64,000 nucleotides of DNA. Source: Nostoc sp. MS1. GTDB lineage: Bacteria; Cyanobacteriota; Cyanobacteriia; Cyanobacteriales; Nostocaceae. Numbering within the stretch: the stretch's first letter is position 1; each line of letters opens with the position of its first letter. The stretch is from assembly GCF_019976755.1 (NCBI RefSeq), contig NZ_AP023441.1, positions 1,791,001-1,855,000 on the forward strand, written 5' to 3'. The notes beneath the pieces were generated by a model, which ran no database searches, was not told where the DNA came from, and was given only the letters and a program-made list of their open reading frames with translations. This document shows positions 34,701 through 44,243 of the stretch, one piece after another. A program made the translations under genes and the position numbers.

Positions 34701-36678
34701 CGGATACTTCTACAAAACCACCATTTCCTGCATTTGCGCCACCACGGGCGGAAATGTTACCAAAAAATTGTGCGGAATTATCAGCCCAAACAATTACACG
34801 TCCGCCGTTACCATTTTGATTACTATTAGCGTTGATGGTGGTCTGGGAATCGACGTATGTCTGCGTAGCATTGGGTACAGTACCTCCACCTTTGTAATCT
34901 CCGCCAATTAACACAGTACCGCCGTTGTTATTGCCGGAGGCGTTAATATTTGCGCCTACTAAGCCGACTTTTGTACCCAAAACACTGGCAGTTCCGCCTG
35001 TGTTCCCAGAGACATTCACATTTCCACTGACAATAGTTGTGCCTGGGGTAGTAGGGATGGTGACGTTGGAGTTAGTCAATTTAACGCTACCATCGGCGTT
35101 GGCGGTTAAGCCTGTGTTAGTATTACCGACTGTAAGTAATTCTGGTAAAGAGGCGATCGCCACTGTCCAATTGTTGGGTTGGTTACTATTGGGTGTGAGG
35201 GGTTGAATTTCCAAGCTTAAAATATTTCCTGGCTGGCTGAGGCGCACCCAATTCTGCCCAGGTACGGATGTAACTACAATCTGCCCGGCTGGGGCTGTAA
35301 GTTGTCCAGTATTAACGACTGTCCCACCTAAAAGACTCAAACTCTGTCCTTCACCTACTCCCAAGTTACCAGCATTGATAATAGCCCCTGGTTGACTCAT
35401 GGTAAAAGCAAAGCCTGTAGGGTTGCCCACTAAGGCGGCATAGTTATTATTACCAACAGCATTAAACCAACTACCGTCAAACTTGATACCGTTGGCGGTT
35501 GTGGCTGTAAACGCGCCAGGAACATTTAAACTAGCATTAGTGCCAAAAACGAAGCCGGCGGGATTCATCAAGAATAAGTTAGGGTTGCCCCCTGTTACTT
35601 GAATTAAACCATTGATAATCGAGGCATTACCGCCTGTCACTCGACCAAGGATATTTTGCAAGTTGGGATTGGCTTGGAAGTTGGCAATTTGTTCTGCACT
35701 AACTCCAAACTGTTGAAAGCTATGGAAAAGGTTAAGACCGTTACTAGAAGTTGTGCCACCTGTAATGTCAATTCTGTTACCGTTGGGTGTGACAATGGTA
35801 TTAGTCCCATCGGCGGCGGGGGTAATCTGTTGGGCTTGGGTGGGGGTGTTCATTCCCCATAAGGACAATAAGCAAGCTACACTTGCACAGGCTGTCTTAG
35901 TTAAAGTTGTCTGCCTTTGCTTACGCCGCAAGATAAAGCGACCAGAGGGTAATTCCACATCAATACGCCACTTATCCGCCAGTCCCCGCCGTTGCAAAGC
36001 TTTAGCGACTGCTTGTTGCGCCCAGAGAATTTGTTTAGTTCTGTTAGCGACTGAGATACTTTGATTGTGAATCCGATATAGATAAAGAGGCTTTTTGAGA
36101 TTATATACTTGTGTTACTTCTGACAGGCGCAAGCACAAATCATAATCATAAGTATAGTCAGAGGCATATATATGCACACCTCCCACCTGTTCATACACAG
36201 AACGCCGCAATAAGCGGAAGTGGAAGGTCATAAAGTCTACCAGTAGCCTTTGGGGCGAGTAAGGAATGCGACAACGATGACCATAGCCTAGTATTTGACC
36301 ATCAGCATTAATATCTAGGTAATCGGTGTAAACTAAGCCAACTTCTGGATGACGCTGGAGGACGGTGAGTGTTTGGGCTAAGGCCATAGGAGCGAGGATA
36401 TCATCACTATCTACCCAACCGAGATAAGTGCCTGTGGTTTGAGAAATTGCCTCTTTACGCGCCTTGGCTGTTCCTTGATGCGGTGCTGTTACTACCCGCA
36501 CTCGTCTATCTTGCTGGGCATATCTCTGAGCGATCGCCACTGACCCATCCGTAGAGCCATCATCCCACACAAGTAGCTCAAAATCCTGCCATGTCTGTTG
36601 TAAGACGCTGGCGATCGCTTCCCCAATATAACGCTCTCGATTGTAATTGGTGATGACAATGGAGATCAGTGGTGACAT
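31738..36678 (-). CDS. Fusion protein: family 2 glycosyltransferase, two-partner-secretion haemagglutinin domain, CHAT protease
   Basis: This 1646-residue protein has three parts. Residues 1-240 are a GT2 glycosyltransferase (PLISIVITNYNRERYIGEAI, DDGSTDGS, WVDSDD at 88-93). Residues 250-282 look like a Sec signal peptide (RRKQRQTTLTKTACASVACL ending TQAQ). Residues 283-1150 form the TpsA/FHA N-terminal domain and beta-helix (GLNLFHSFQQFGV, NPNLFLMNPAGFVFGTNASL) with Gly/Asn/Thr repeats and a Pro-rich linker. Residues 1290-1646 form a CHAT peptidase with His near 1483 (HLATHADF) and Cys near 1528 (LSACRTALGD). An internal GTG (Val241) could start a secreted form with its own signal peptide. 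The TpsB gene is divergent, 277 bp away. Confidence 0.88.
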   Translation of the reverse strand: MSPLISIVITNYNRERYIGEAIASVLQQTWQDFELLVWDDGSTDGSVAIAQRYAQQDRRVRVVTAPHQGTAKARKEAISQTTGTYLGWVDSDDILAPMALAQTLTVLQRHPEVGLVYTDYLDINADGQILGYGHRCRIPYSPQRLLVDFMTFHFRLLRRSVYEQVGGVHIYASDYTYDYDLCLRLSEVTQVYNLKKPLYLYRIHNQSISVANRTKQILWAQQAVAKALQRRGLADKWRIDVELPSGRFILRRKQRQTTLTKTACASVACLLSLWGMNTPTQAQQITPAADGTNTIVTPNGNRIDITGGTTSSNGLNLFHSFQQFGVSAEQIANFQANPNLQNILGRVTGGNASIINGLIQVTGGNPNLFLMNPAGFVFGTNASLNVPGAFTATTANGIKFDGSWFNAVGNNNYAALVGNPTGFAFTMSQPGAIINAGNLGVGEGQSLSLLGGTVVNTGQLTAPAGQIVVTSVPGQNWVRLSQPGNILSLEIQPLTPNSNQPNNWTVAIASLPELLTVGNTNTGLTANADGSVKLTNSNVTIPTTPGTTIVSGNVNVSGNTGGTASVLGTKVGLVGANINASGNNNGGTVLIGGDYKGGGTVPNATQTYVDSQTTINANSNQNGNGGRVIVWADNSAQFFGNISARGGANAGNGGFVEVSGKNFLTFNGQVDTSAANGQVGTLLLDPSTLNIIDAASGGTFDTTTGTILANDPDNGANTISWGRLRALSSDTSINLQATGDITIEDITGTSGVTSNNLASLDLSTGGSFSLTSTNGAVRFVDRNDTIQTDGGAINISGASLSLGNLDTSNINFGSQGGNVSLSATVGDITVGNINTSGEGSSDFQGIGGNVTLQATGNVTAGNIVTSGFGYNSSFPTNVQPSLESTPSTGGNVNITATGKIDVKDITTTARDSLATGGNVTLTTTNPFGSTITFNSINTSAITYNSSGNAQSGNVQIITNGLVQGNGLVTRTTYTIKTDAEFRGFGYGYSSPVLTNGTVEIQHDGGPDNVPFVVNNPSVSSTAPLVNGTVGLISTGDNPSASAGSFPVLSNGGIASGTPSNITIRSINTPPTLTTTSPISLNAQPGVGFDFTFTANVNDINQDNTTVVIDAILAGTLKRGNTVLGAGDTLTVGETLHYTPPGNITTNGNIEAFRVKASDIVSSSPTVPVAVGVQVPTPPPPPPPQVDNCKILPSACKPSTNIPPVNPPNNGGGDTTVTLNPDPERDFTNAVARQLGVAAPGIKSIDDGQEILQQIEKATGVKPALVYLSFVPVEIASNTSTGNNKSTKILNTVGQSDRDQLEIIVVTGKGNPIRKRIDGTTRATVLQVAKEFREQIVNPENRDTQGYLQPSQQLYKWIIAPLEAELQAQGINNLVFLPDVGLRTTPFAALHDGKQFIVEKYSIGLMPSLSLTNTLYTDIKKSQVLALGISQSTQGQQPLPAVPVELSTLVSKLWPGKLLLDKQATLDNLKMIRRQQPFGIIHLATHADFIPGPLSNSYIQFWEDKLRLDQIRQLRLNEPQVEMMVLSACRTALGDEQVEIGFAGLAVLAGVKTSIASLWAVNDAGTAALMTKFYESLKTAPIRAEALREAQVAMAKGQVYIKDGRVEGLGGDRGLVLPAQSVAEDEDTIQLTHPYYWAAFTMVGNPW

Positions 36679-36955
36679 GGAATTACTCTCAGGATTTTTG
36701 CTACTACCAGAATATAATGCTGTATTATCACTTGTACGGGAAATTACTGTTAATAATCATTTTTAGTTACAAAACTTTTTAAGAATTTTTGTAAAAAATA
36801 TGCTATTCAGATACGTGGGCAGTAACGCTATGGGTCAAAATCAACATCAGTCGTTTTCGGTGAGAAACCCATCCCGTCAAGGAAACAGAAAGCTGATATC
36901 TACAAATCAGCCAAAACTGTGCAATTTTGCTGCCAATCGTCTTCTCAGGGGAAAG

Positions 36956-38665
36956 ATGGAAAATTTTTATACTAATTGCTCAATACTATTAATTCTCTCA
37001 ATTGCTTGTTTATTAGTTGATAATGGACAACGTAGTCTAGCTGATGAGGTGACTTCATCTTCTGAATCAGTAATAGTACAGTCAGCAGAGACTACTCCAC
37101 CTCAGCCAGAATCTAATCAGCAACCAGCAACAGCAGACACAACAACATTTCCTGAAAAGTTATATGTAAAAGAAATTCGGGTTATAGATAGCACAGTTTT
37201 TGGACAAAGTGACTTTGCACCTGTAGTCAAACCCTTTGAAGGACGAGAACTGACGGCGGAGGAGGTGCGAAAAGCGGCTGATGCGGTGACGCAACTTTAC
37301 TTAAATCAGAATTATCTCAATTCCCGTGCCGTTCCCGTGACTCCACAACCAGGGGCGACAGATGGGGTTTTAGTGATTAGGGTAATTGAAGGGCGTTTAG
37401 CAGACATTGATATTGAAGGGACACAGCATGTTAACCCAGCTTATATTCGTAGCCGCATTCGACTAGGTGCGAGTGTTCCTCTCAATGCGGTGAAGTTGGA
37501 GGAACAGTTGCGATTATTGCGACTCGATCCCCTATTTACCAATGTAGAAGCCAGCCTCCGTCCTACTGGTCAAGTGGGACAAAGTTTGTTAATTGTGCGT
37601 GTGCAAGAGGCGAAAAACTTTACTAGCAACTTCTTAATTGATAACTATTCCCCGCCTAGTGTGGGTGGAGAAAGATTTGGGGTAGAACTGGGTTATCGTA
37701 ACTTAACTGGCTTTGGGGATTTACTTACAGGTGCTTATTATCGTACATTCACGGGTGGTTTTGAGGCTTTTGATTTTGGATATCAAATTCCCGTCAACGC
37801 TATGAACGGAACTGTGCAACTGAGGGTTTCTCCAAGTAGCAGCAAAATTACTGAAGCGCCATTTAAGGATTTGGGGATTCAAGGTGAACAGGATATATAT
37901 GAAATTAATTACCGTCAACCATTGTGGCGATCGCCTAGAGAAGAGTTTGCTTTATCATTAGGATTCACATATCAAGATGGTCAAACTTTCCTCTTTGACC
38001 GCCTCCCTACCCCCTTCGGTATCGGCCCTGATCAAAATGGCGTGAGCCGTACCAGTGTGATTAAGTTTGGTCAAGATTATGTCAGTCGCAGTTCTCAAGG
38101 TGCTTGGTTTTTGCGATCGCAATTTAACTTTGGTGTCGGCTTATTCAATGCGACGAGTAACCCAGACCCCATTCCTGATAGTCACTTTTTTAGTTGGCAG
38201 GGTCAAATACAGCGATCGCAACAATTGAGTAATAATAATCTATTAATCATCCAAGGTGATGTGCAACTCACCCCCAATAGTTTGTTACCCTCCCAACAAT
38301 TTGTTATTGGCGGAGGACAATCTGTACGCGGTTATCGACAAAACATCCGCTTCGGTGACAATGGTGTCAGGTTGTCAGTAGAAGACAGAATTATCGTGCA
38401 AAGGAATGTCGCAGGATTACCAACAATACAACTAGCGCCCTTTTTTGATATGGGTGTCGTCTGGAATCAAGGTGATAATCCCAACAAATTACCAGATCAA
38501 ACTTTCTTAGCTGGTGCAGGTTTAGGAATGCTGTGGGATAATGCCTTGGGTATTGACCGTCTCGCTCTACGTTTAGACTACGCTGTTCCCTTCGTAGACT
38601 TACAAGACAGGGGTAACAATGTTCAAGATGAGGGCTTTTACTTTAGTTTGCGCTACCGGCCGTAG
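36956..38665 (+). CDS. TpsB/ShlB-type outer-membrane transporter (two-partner secretion)
   Basis: The Omp85-superfamily protein starts best at ATG 36956 (AGGGG just upstream), giving a signal peptide (MENFYTNCSILLILSIACLL). An in-frame ATG at 36800 would add 52 polar residues. Then follow a Pro/Thr-rich linker, two POTRA regions (KLYVKEIRVIDSTVFGQSDF; GVLVIRVIEGRLADIDIEGT with YIRSRIRLGAS), and the ShlB/FhaC barrel (NYSPPSVGGERFGVELGYRN, VRGYRQNIRFGDNGVRLSVE, ending FYFSLRYRP). VRGY is the family signature. It probably secretes the divergently encoded haemagglutinin-CHAT protein. Confidence 0.9.
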   Translation: MENFYTNCSILLILSIACLLVDNGQRSLADEVTSSSESVIVQSAETTPPQPESNQQPATADTTTFPEKLYVKEIRVIDSTVFGQSDFAPVVKPFEGRELTAEEVRKAADAVTQLYLNQNYLNSRAVPVTPQPGATDGVLVIRVIEGRLADIDIEGTQHVNPAYIRSRIRLGASVPLNAVKLEEQLRLLRLDPLFTNVEASLRPTGQVGQSLLIVRVQEAKNFTSNFLIDNYSPPSVGGERFGVELGYRNLTGFGDLLTGAYYRTFTGGFEAFDFGYQIPVNAMNGTVQLRVSPSSSKITEAPFKDLGIQGEQDIYEINYRQPLWRSPREEFALSLGFTYQDGQTFLFDRLPTPFGIGPDQNGVSRTSVIKFGQDYVSRSSQGAWFLRSQFNFGVGLFNATSNPDPIPDSHFFSWQGQIQRSQQLSNNNLLIIQGDVQLTPNSLLPSQQFVIGGGQSVRGYRQNIRFGDNGVRLSVEDRIIVQRNVAGLPTIQLAPFFDMGVVWNQGDNPNKLPDQTFLAGAGLGMLWDNALGIDRLALRLDYAVPFVDLQDRGNNVQDEGFYFSLRYRP

Positions 38666-39058
38666 GTAGGAGGCAGAAGGTTAAATACTTTTACTCATGA
38701 CTCAGAACTTCCTATTCAAAAGAAAAAACGCTGCTCTCTGTTCCTTACTATGAGAGATTTTCACCACAAAGACACCAAGGCACAGAGACAAGATTAAGTA
38801 TTTTAGCTCAAGTAATTACTAAAGTATAAGTTTATGATACTTTTAATTTGAGTATATATCCTTAATGTTTTCATAAATTTATATGAAGTATATTTGTGTA
38901 ACTGTAATATTGACGTAATTTACACATCTGATGATGTGATTGGGTATATGGAGTGAAAATAACCAATGTTATTTTATCTGCGTAAATTAATCACTCGCAG
39001 TTTTGATTATGTTGGCATCAAAGAGTATTCAATTTATAGATAATTAATTACGTGAGAA
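38666..39058. other. Intergenic region upstream of type I exporter
   Basis: The 393-bp AT-rich gap contains a CACAAAGACACCAAGGCACA-type dispersed repeat at about 38763-38788 (related text at 7855-7915 and 60944-60985) and no gene. It presumably holds the promoter for the exporter. Confidence 0.5.
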
Positions 39059-42000
39059 ATGACTTATATAAAGAGTGCTTTTCAAGAGTTTCTTTTCAGC
39101 CTAGAAGGGTTTGACCAGTTACCGGGGGAGGAACTGAATCATCTTATAGACAAGATACAGCCGTTACGCTATCGCATCGGGCAGAAAATTATTGGTAAGG
39201 AAAAAACACCAGACCGCATCACGATTATTTATGAAGGACAGGTGCGGCTGTTGGGATTTGACCCGCAAACCCAGGTTCCCAGCACCCTCAAGTTACTTAA
39301 ATCAGGGGAAATTATTGGTGAAATCGGGTTATTGCGGGGTGTGGCTTGTGAAACAGCGATCGCTTCCAGCGATGAAGTGATAGGTTTAACTATAAATGCT
39401 ACAGATTACCTCAACCTGTTAGATTCCTATCCAGCTTTTGCGCACGGGCGACAAAGCCACAGCAGCATTATTGAGATTTTTGATGTTTTGGGTAGTCAAT
39501 TAGCCCAACAAGCTCATGTAGTTGATAATCTTGACCAACTGGCTATCCAAGCTTTGGAAAATGCCAAAGTAGATTACCTTCCTCCAGGCAGAAATTTTTC
39601 CCATCAATTAGATAGTGATAGTGTTTGGTTTGTGAGTGGCGGTACAGTCACAAATTACCCAGTGGGTTCTCGCCTCGAACCCAGCGATGGTAATCAAGTG
39701 ATTGAGGTGAGTGGAGGAATTTCGGCACGGTTAATTGGTTTATCACCGTTTGATTTGTTATTTCTGGATAACAATTATCAACAAATCGGACAATTGGCTA
39801 TTAGTGATAGCCAACCAGTCATAGCAGAAATTGTAGATATTCCCTACGCCGACGAACAAGATATTCCCTCCTCAGAACCTTCCCCCAGCTACAGTAAACA
39901 AAAGCAAAAATTCCCCTTTGTTCGTGGTAGGGGTGAGTTAAATTCCACATTTGCTTGCTTTCAAATGCTAACCAAGCACCTGCAAATTCCTTTTCGTAAG
40001 GAAGTAGTGCGCCGCATTTTAAATGAGCAAATCAAACGTCAAGGGACTATTTCCTTCCCCGCCTGCGCCTACCTATCAGAGTTAATCGGACTCAAAGCTA
40101 ATTTAGTAGATATACCTGCGGCTGCTATTACTCGCGTCCCTACACCAGCATTAGTCCACTATGATGATGGTTACGCTGTTTTATATGCAGCCGATGCCAA
40201 TAGAGTCGTTTTAGGTGTACCATCCCAAGGCATAGTACGCTGTAAACCCGCGCAAATAGTCGAACATTTAGAAGTTATTCCCGAAAGTTACCCCCCACAA
40301 ATTCGGGTACTACTGCTGTCTTCCACCAAAGAAACACCCCAAGAACGCTTCGGTTTACGGTGGTTTCTCCCTTACCTAACACGTTATCGTCGGGTTCTCA
40401 TCGAAGTTTTTATTGCTTCCTTCTTTGTGCAACTCGCAGCTTTAGCCAACCCCCTAGTTATTCAGCTAATTATTGATAAAGTCATTGTTCAAAATAGTAT
40501 CAGTACGCTGAACGTTTTGGGTGTGTTGCTGTTAGTTGTGGGTGTGTTTGAAGCCGTTCTCACCACCTTAAGAACCTACTTATTTGTCGATACTACCAAC
40601 CGTATCGATATGGGTTTGGGTTCAGAAATTATTGATCACTTACTGCGGCTACCCCTACGCTACTTTGAAAAACGCCCCGTGGGTGAACTGGCTACCCGCA
40701 TCAACGAATTAGAAAATATTCGTCAATTCCTCACCGGGACGGCGTTAACAGTAGGGTTAGATGCTGTATTCTCGGTGGTTTACATCATCGTCATGCTATT
40801 TTATAGCTGGCAACTTACCTTGGTTGGGTTAGGAACAATTCCCATATTTGTTGTCATTACCCTAATTGCATCGCCAACAGTTAGTAGACAGTTACGTTCC
40901 AAAGCCGAACGCAACTCAGAAACTCAATCTTATTTAGTTGAGGTGATGTCTGGTATTCAGACAGTGAAAGCGCAGAATATCGAACTGCGATCGCGCTTTT
41001 CTTGGCAAGAGCGGTATGCTCGATATGTCGCATCTGGTTTTAAAACCGTCGTCACTTCTACTCTCGCTAACTCCACAAGCCAATTCCTCAACAAACTCAG
41101 CAGTTTATTAGTGTTGTGGGTGGGTGCTTATCTAGTATTGCAAGGCGAATTAACTTTAGGGGAATTAATCGCTTTCCGCATTATCTCAGGTTACGTCACC
41201 AGTCCAATTTTACGCTTGGCGCAACTGTGGCAAAGCTTCCAAGAAACAGCATTATCCTTAGAACGTTTGAGCGATATTGTTGATACACCCCAAGAAGCCG
41301 AAATCGACCGCTACAATATCCCCCTCCCTGAGATTCAAGGGTCTGTAAAATACGAAAATATTTCCTTTAGATTTGCCCAAAGTGGCCCCTTACAACTAAA
41401 CAACGTCAATTTAGAAATTCCCGCAGGTAAATTTGTCGGTATTGTCGGACAAAGCGGTTCCGGTAAAAGTACGATGATGAAGTTACTGCTGCGTTTGTAT
41501 GACGTAGAAGCGGGGAGAATTTTAATTGATGGTTACGATATTTCCAAAGTCGAATTGTACTCATTGCGGCGACAAGTTGGTGTAGTACCCCAAGAAACCC
41601 TATTATTTGACGGGACAGTGCAGGAAAATATTGCCCTGACAAACCCCGATGCTAGCACTGAAGAAATTATCGAAGCCGCGCGTGTAGCTGCTGCCCACGA
41701 ATTTATTATGGGTTTACCCAATGGGTATAATACCCGTGTAGGTGAAAGAGGTGCGGGACTTTCTGGGGGACAAAGACAGAGAATTGCGATCGCTCGTTCC
41801 GTCCTCCAAAGACCAAAACTGTTAGTATTAGACGAAGCTACCAGTGCCTTAGACTACCCCACAGAAAGACAAGTCTGTTTGAATTTAGCCCAAGCCTTTC
41901 GCGGTAACACAGTTTTCTTTATTACCCACCGCCTCAACACCGTCAGCCATGCAGATATCATCGTTGTCATGGATAGTGGAAAAGTCATAGAACAAGGAAG

Positions 42001-42070
42001 TCACCAAGAATTGATGGCTGCTAAAGGTCATTATTTTTACCTGTATCAACAACAAGAAGTTAATTTGTAA
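39059..42070 (+). CDS. Type I secretion ABC exporter with cyclic-nucleotide-binding-like and C39-like domains
   Basis: This is a 1003-residue ABC exporter. Residues about 15-140 resemble a cyclic-nucleotide-binding domain (ITIIYEGQVRLLGFD, GEIIGEIGLLRGVACETAIA). Residues about 295-410 are a C39-like domain (STFACFQMLTKHLQIPFRKE, LVHYDDGYAVLYAAD) without the DCG and catalytic His pattern, so probably a substrate-binding C39-like domain as in HlyB. Residues 440-700 are the membrane domain. The ATPase has Walker A GQSGSGKST near 798, the signature LSGGQRQRIAIARS near 902, and LVLDEATSALD. The HlyD adaptor follows. HetC has similar architecture, but the context is not that of hetC. No substrate is encoded nearby. 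Confidence 0.9.
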   Translation: MTYIKSAFQEFLFSLEGFDQLPGEELNHLIDKIQPLRYRIGQKIIGKEKTPDRITIIYEGQVRLLGFDPQTQVPSTLKLLKSGEIIGEIGLLRGVACETAIASSDEVIGLTINATDYLNLLDSYPAFAHGRQSHSSIIEIFDVLGSQLAQQAHVVDNLDQLAIQALENAKVDYLPPGRNFSHQLDSDSVWFVSGGTVTNYPVGSRLEPSDGNQVIEVSGGISARLIGLSPFDLLFLDNNYQQIGQLAISDSQPVIAEIVDIPYADEQDIPSSEPSPSYSKQKQKFPFVRGRGELNSTFACFQMLTKHLQIPFRKEVVRRILNEQIKRQGTISFPACAYLSELIGLKANLVDIPAAAITRVPTPALVHYDDGYAVLYAADANRVVLGVPSQGIVRCKPAQIVEHLEVIPESYPPQIRVLLLSSTKETPQERFGLRWFLPYLTRYRRVLIEVFIASFFVQLAALANPLVIQLIIDKVIVQNSISTLNVLGVLLLVVGVFEAVLTTLRTYLFVDTTNRIDMGLGSEIIDHLLRLPLRYFEKRPVGELATRINELENIRQFLTGTALTVGLDAVFSVVYIIVMLFYSWQLTLVGLGTIPIFVVITLIASPTVSRQLRSKAERNSETQSYLVEVMSGIQTVKAQNIELRSRFSWQERYARYVASGFKTVVTSTLANSTSQFLNKLSSLLVLWVGAYLVLQGELTLGELIAFRIISGYVTSPILRLAQLWQSFQETALSLERLSDIVDTPQEAEIDRYNIPLPEIQGSVKYENISFRFAQSGPLQLNNVNLEIPAGKFVGIVGQSGSGKSTMMKLLLRLYDVEAGRILIDGYDISKVELYSLRRQVGVVPQETLLFDGTVQENIALTNPDASTEEIIEAARVAAAHEFIMGLPNGYNTRVGERGAGLSGGQRQRIAIARSVLQRPKLLVLDEATSALDYPTERQVCLNLAQAFRGNTVFFITHRLNTVSHADIIVVMDSGKVIEQGSHQELMAAKGHYFYLYQQQEVNL

Positions 42071-42073
42071 TTG

Positions 42074-42113
42074 GTCAATAGTCAATAGTCAACAGTCAAC
42101 AGTCAACAGTTAA
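42074..42113. repeat. Heptanucleotide tandem repeat (GTCAATA/GTCAACA type)
   Basis: Five to six 7-bp units fill the gap between exporter and adaptor genes. Confidence 0.85.
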
Positions 42114-42124
42114 CCACCAAATCT

Positions 42125-43699
42125 ATGACTCAACTTAATGGTAATCATGTCAATGCTAATGGCAATGGTAAACAAGATAAAGCAGTAAAGCTTGACTCTC
42201 AACTTGTACCACAAACTAAGGCAAATCCAGCTTTAGTTAAATTCAATGAACAAGAATTTGAGCAGTCAGTTATCCTACGTCAATCTCCTATTTGGTCACG
42301 AACAATCATGCTGACCCTCATCGGTTTAGCTTGTGTAGGTATTGGTTGGGCATATTTTGCCAAAATTGAGCAAGTAGTACCCGCAACAGGCCAATTAAAA
42401 CCAGAGGGAACTGTTAAAGAAGTACAAGCACCTGTAAGTGGTGTGGTCAGAGAAGTGTTTGTCAAAGATGGGCAAAAAGTTAATAAAGGGGATTTATTAT
42501 TAACTTTTGAAACTGTGGCTACTGTTGCTCAATTAGAGTCTTTAAATAAGATTCGCTCTGCTTTAATGCAGGAAAATCAAATTTATCGCCGCTTAATGGG
42601 AGCGACTTCTGGTATTTCATCTGAACTAAATTTCTTACGCGGTCGTTTGCCAAGAGATGCAGAGTTTCTGCTAAAAAGTCGAGTCGCTTTAGTTGAAGAG
42701 AATGAATTATTGCGTAATCAACTCAAAAACTCTACCACAGGTGTAGGCTTAGATGCAGATGAAAAACTACAGCTACAAATATCCAAAAAAGAATTAGAAT
42801 CTCGTGCGGCATCTGCCCGTTTAGAAGTTGCTAAAAGCCGCAAACAACTATCACAAACAACATTTAAACTCCAAGATACACAAGCGAGTTTAGCAATTCA
42901 ACAGCAAATTTTAGATAAAATTAAAATATTAGCCGAAGAAGGCGGTATATCTCAGCTACAATACCTTAACCAACAACAACAAGTACAGAATTTAGCCGCA
43001 GAAGTCGCCCAACTCGCTGAAGAACAAAAACGGTTACAATATGATATTGAAAAAGGGCAAGAACAATTTACTAATACTATCGCAGCTTCTGATAAAACTA
43101 TTTTAGAAAAAATAGGTAGTAATAAACAGCACATTGCCGAAATTGATAGCCAATTTATGAAAGTTGTGCGGGAAAATGAACAGAACTTAGCAGATATTAA
43201 CAGTAAAATTTCCCAAACTCGGTTGAATTTAAGATATCAAGAACTCCGCGCCCCTGTCTCTGGTACAGTTTTTGATTTACAGGCCAAAAATGCTGGTTAT
43301 GTAGCTAATCCAACTCAAAAACTCTTGCAGATAGTACCTAACGAAAATTACATCGCTGAAGTTTTCATCACTAATAAAGATATTGGCTTTGTCCGCCAGG
43401 ATATGAAAGCAGATATCAGGATTGATTCATTTCCCTTTAGCGAATTTGGTGATATTAAAGGAAAATTAATCAGCATCGGCTCAGATGCTTTACCACCAGA
43501 CGAAAACCATAAATTTTATCGTTTTCCTGCCAAAGTTAGCTTAAATAAACAATATTTGGAAATTAAAGGTAAAAAAATTCCTTTGCAGTCTGGGATGTCA
43601 ATTACCGCCAACATCAAAGTTAGGGAAGAACGGAGTGTGATGAGTCTGTTTACCGAGATGTTTACCAATCAAGTTGACAGCTTGAAAGAAGTACGTTAG
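42125..43699 (+). CDS. HlyD-family periplasmic adaptor of type I secretion
   Basis: The 524-residue membrane-fusion protein has a cytoplasmic N-terminus of about 58 residues, one membrane helix (TIMLTLIGLACVGIGWAYFA), and a lipoyl/barrel-sandwich half (PATGQLKPEGTVKEVQAPVS with VFVKDGQKVNKGD). A long coiled coil rich in Gln and Glu follows (about 130-370), then the second lipoyl half (LRYQELRAPVSGTVFDL) and a beta-barrel end. It joins the ABC exporter to a TolC-like outer-membrane channel that is not encoded here. It lies 54 bp after the exporter, so the two are probably one operon. Confidence 0.92.
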   Translation: MTQLNGNHVNANGNGKQDKAVKLDSQLVPQTKANPALVKFNEQEFEQSVILRQSPIWSRTIMLTLIGLACVGIGWAYFAKIEQVVPATGQLKPEGTVKEVQAPVSGVVREVFVKDGQKVNKGDLLLTFETVATVAQLESLNKIRSALMQENQIYRRLMGATSGISSELNFLRGRLPRDAEFLLKSRVALVEENELLRNQLKNSTTGVGLDADEKLQLQISKKELESRAASARLEVAKSRKQLSQTTFKLQDTQASLAIQQQILDKIKILAEEGGISQLQYLNQQQQVQNLAAEVAQLAEEQKRLQYDIEKGQEQFTNTIAASDKTILEKIGSNKQHIAEIDSQFMKVVRENEQNLADINSKISQTRLNLRYQELRAPVSGTVFDLQAKNAGYVANPTQKLLQIVPNENYIAEVFITNKDIGFVRQDMKADIRIDSFPFSEFGDIKGKLISIGSDALPPDENHKFYRFPAKVSLNKQYLEIKGKKIPLQSGMSITANIKVREERSVMSLFTEMFTNQVDSLKEVR

Positions 43700-43748
43700 A
43701 TATCATAGTTTTGGCGCTGCCCTCGCCACTCTACTTAATTTTGAACTT

Positions 43749-44243
43749 ATGCACCCACAACGCATCGAACCTCAACCGGGACAAGAATCTGTATGGGACT
43801 ATCCCCGTCCCCCTCGCTTGGAAGAAACAAACAAACACATTCAAATTATTTTCAATGGGGTAATCATCGCCGATACCCAAAATGCCAAACGGGTATTAGA
43901 AACTAGCCATCCTCCCTCTTATTACCTCCCCCCAGAAGATATCAGAATGGAATACCTATTTCTCACACCGCAATCTAGTTTTTGCGAGTGGAAAGGACGC
44001 GCTGGTTACTACACAATTCGGGTAGAAGATAAAGAAGTACAAAATGCAGCTTGGTATTACCCCAGCCCTACATCAGAATTTGCCTCAATTAAAGATCATG
44101 TAGCATTTTATGCCCATCTTATGGATGTTTGTTATGTGGATGGGGAAAAAGTAGAACCACAACCGGGTAACTTTTACGGTGGGTGGGTAACAAGCGATGT
44201 TGTAGGGCCGTTTAAAGGTATTCCCGGTAGTTGGGGCTGGTAA
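43749..44243 (+). CDS. DUF427 domain protein
   Basis: The 164-residue protein matches DUF427: ESVWDYPRPPRLEETNKHIQ, IIFNGVIIADTQNAKRVLET, PPSYYLPPEDIRMEYL, CEWKGRAGYYTI, AWYYPSP, and a final FYGGWVTSDVVGPFKG. This small family is common in cyanobacteria and actinobacteria. No biochemical role is established that I can name. It starts 49 bp after the HlyD gene on the same strand and appears intact. Confidence 0.88.
   Translation: MHPQRIEPQPGQESVWDYPRPPRLEETNKHIQIIFNGVIIADTQNAKRVLETSHPPSYYLPPEDIRMEYLFLTPQSSFCEWKGRAGYYTIRVEDKEVQNAAWYYPSPTSEFASIKDHVAFYAHLMDVCYVDGEKVEPQPGNFYGGWVTSDVVGPFKGIPGSWGW

Noticed and set aside
39059..42070. hetC (heterocyst differentiation exporter)
   Set aside because: The domain architecture is similar, but it is followed by an HlyD adaptor and no hetP-like gene is nearby, so the symbol is not used.
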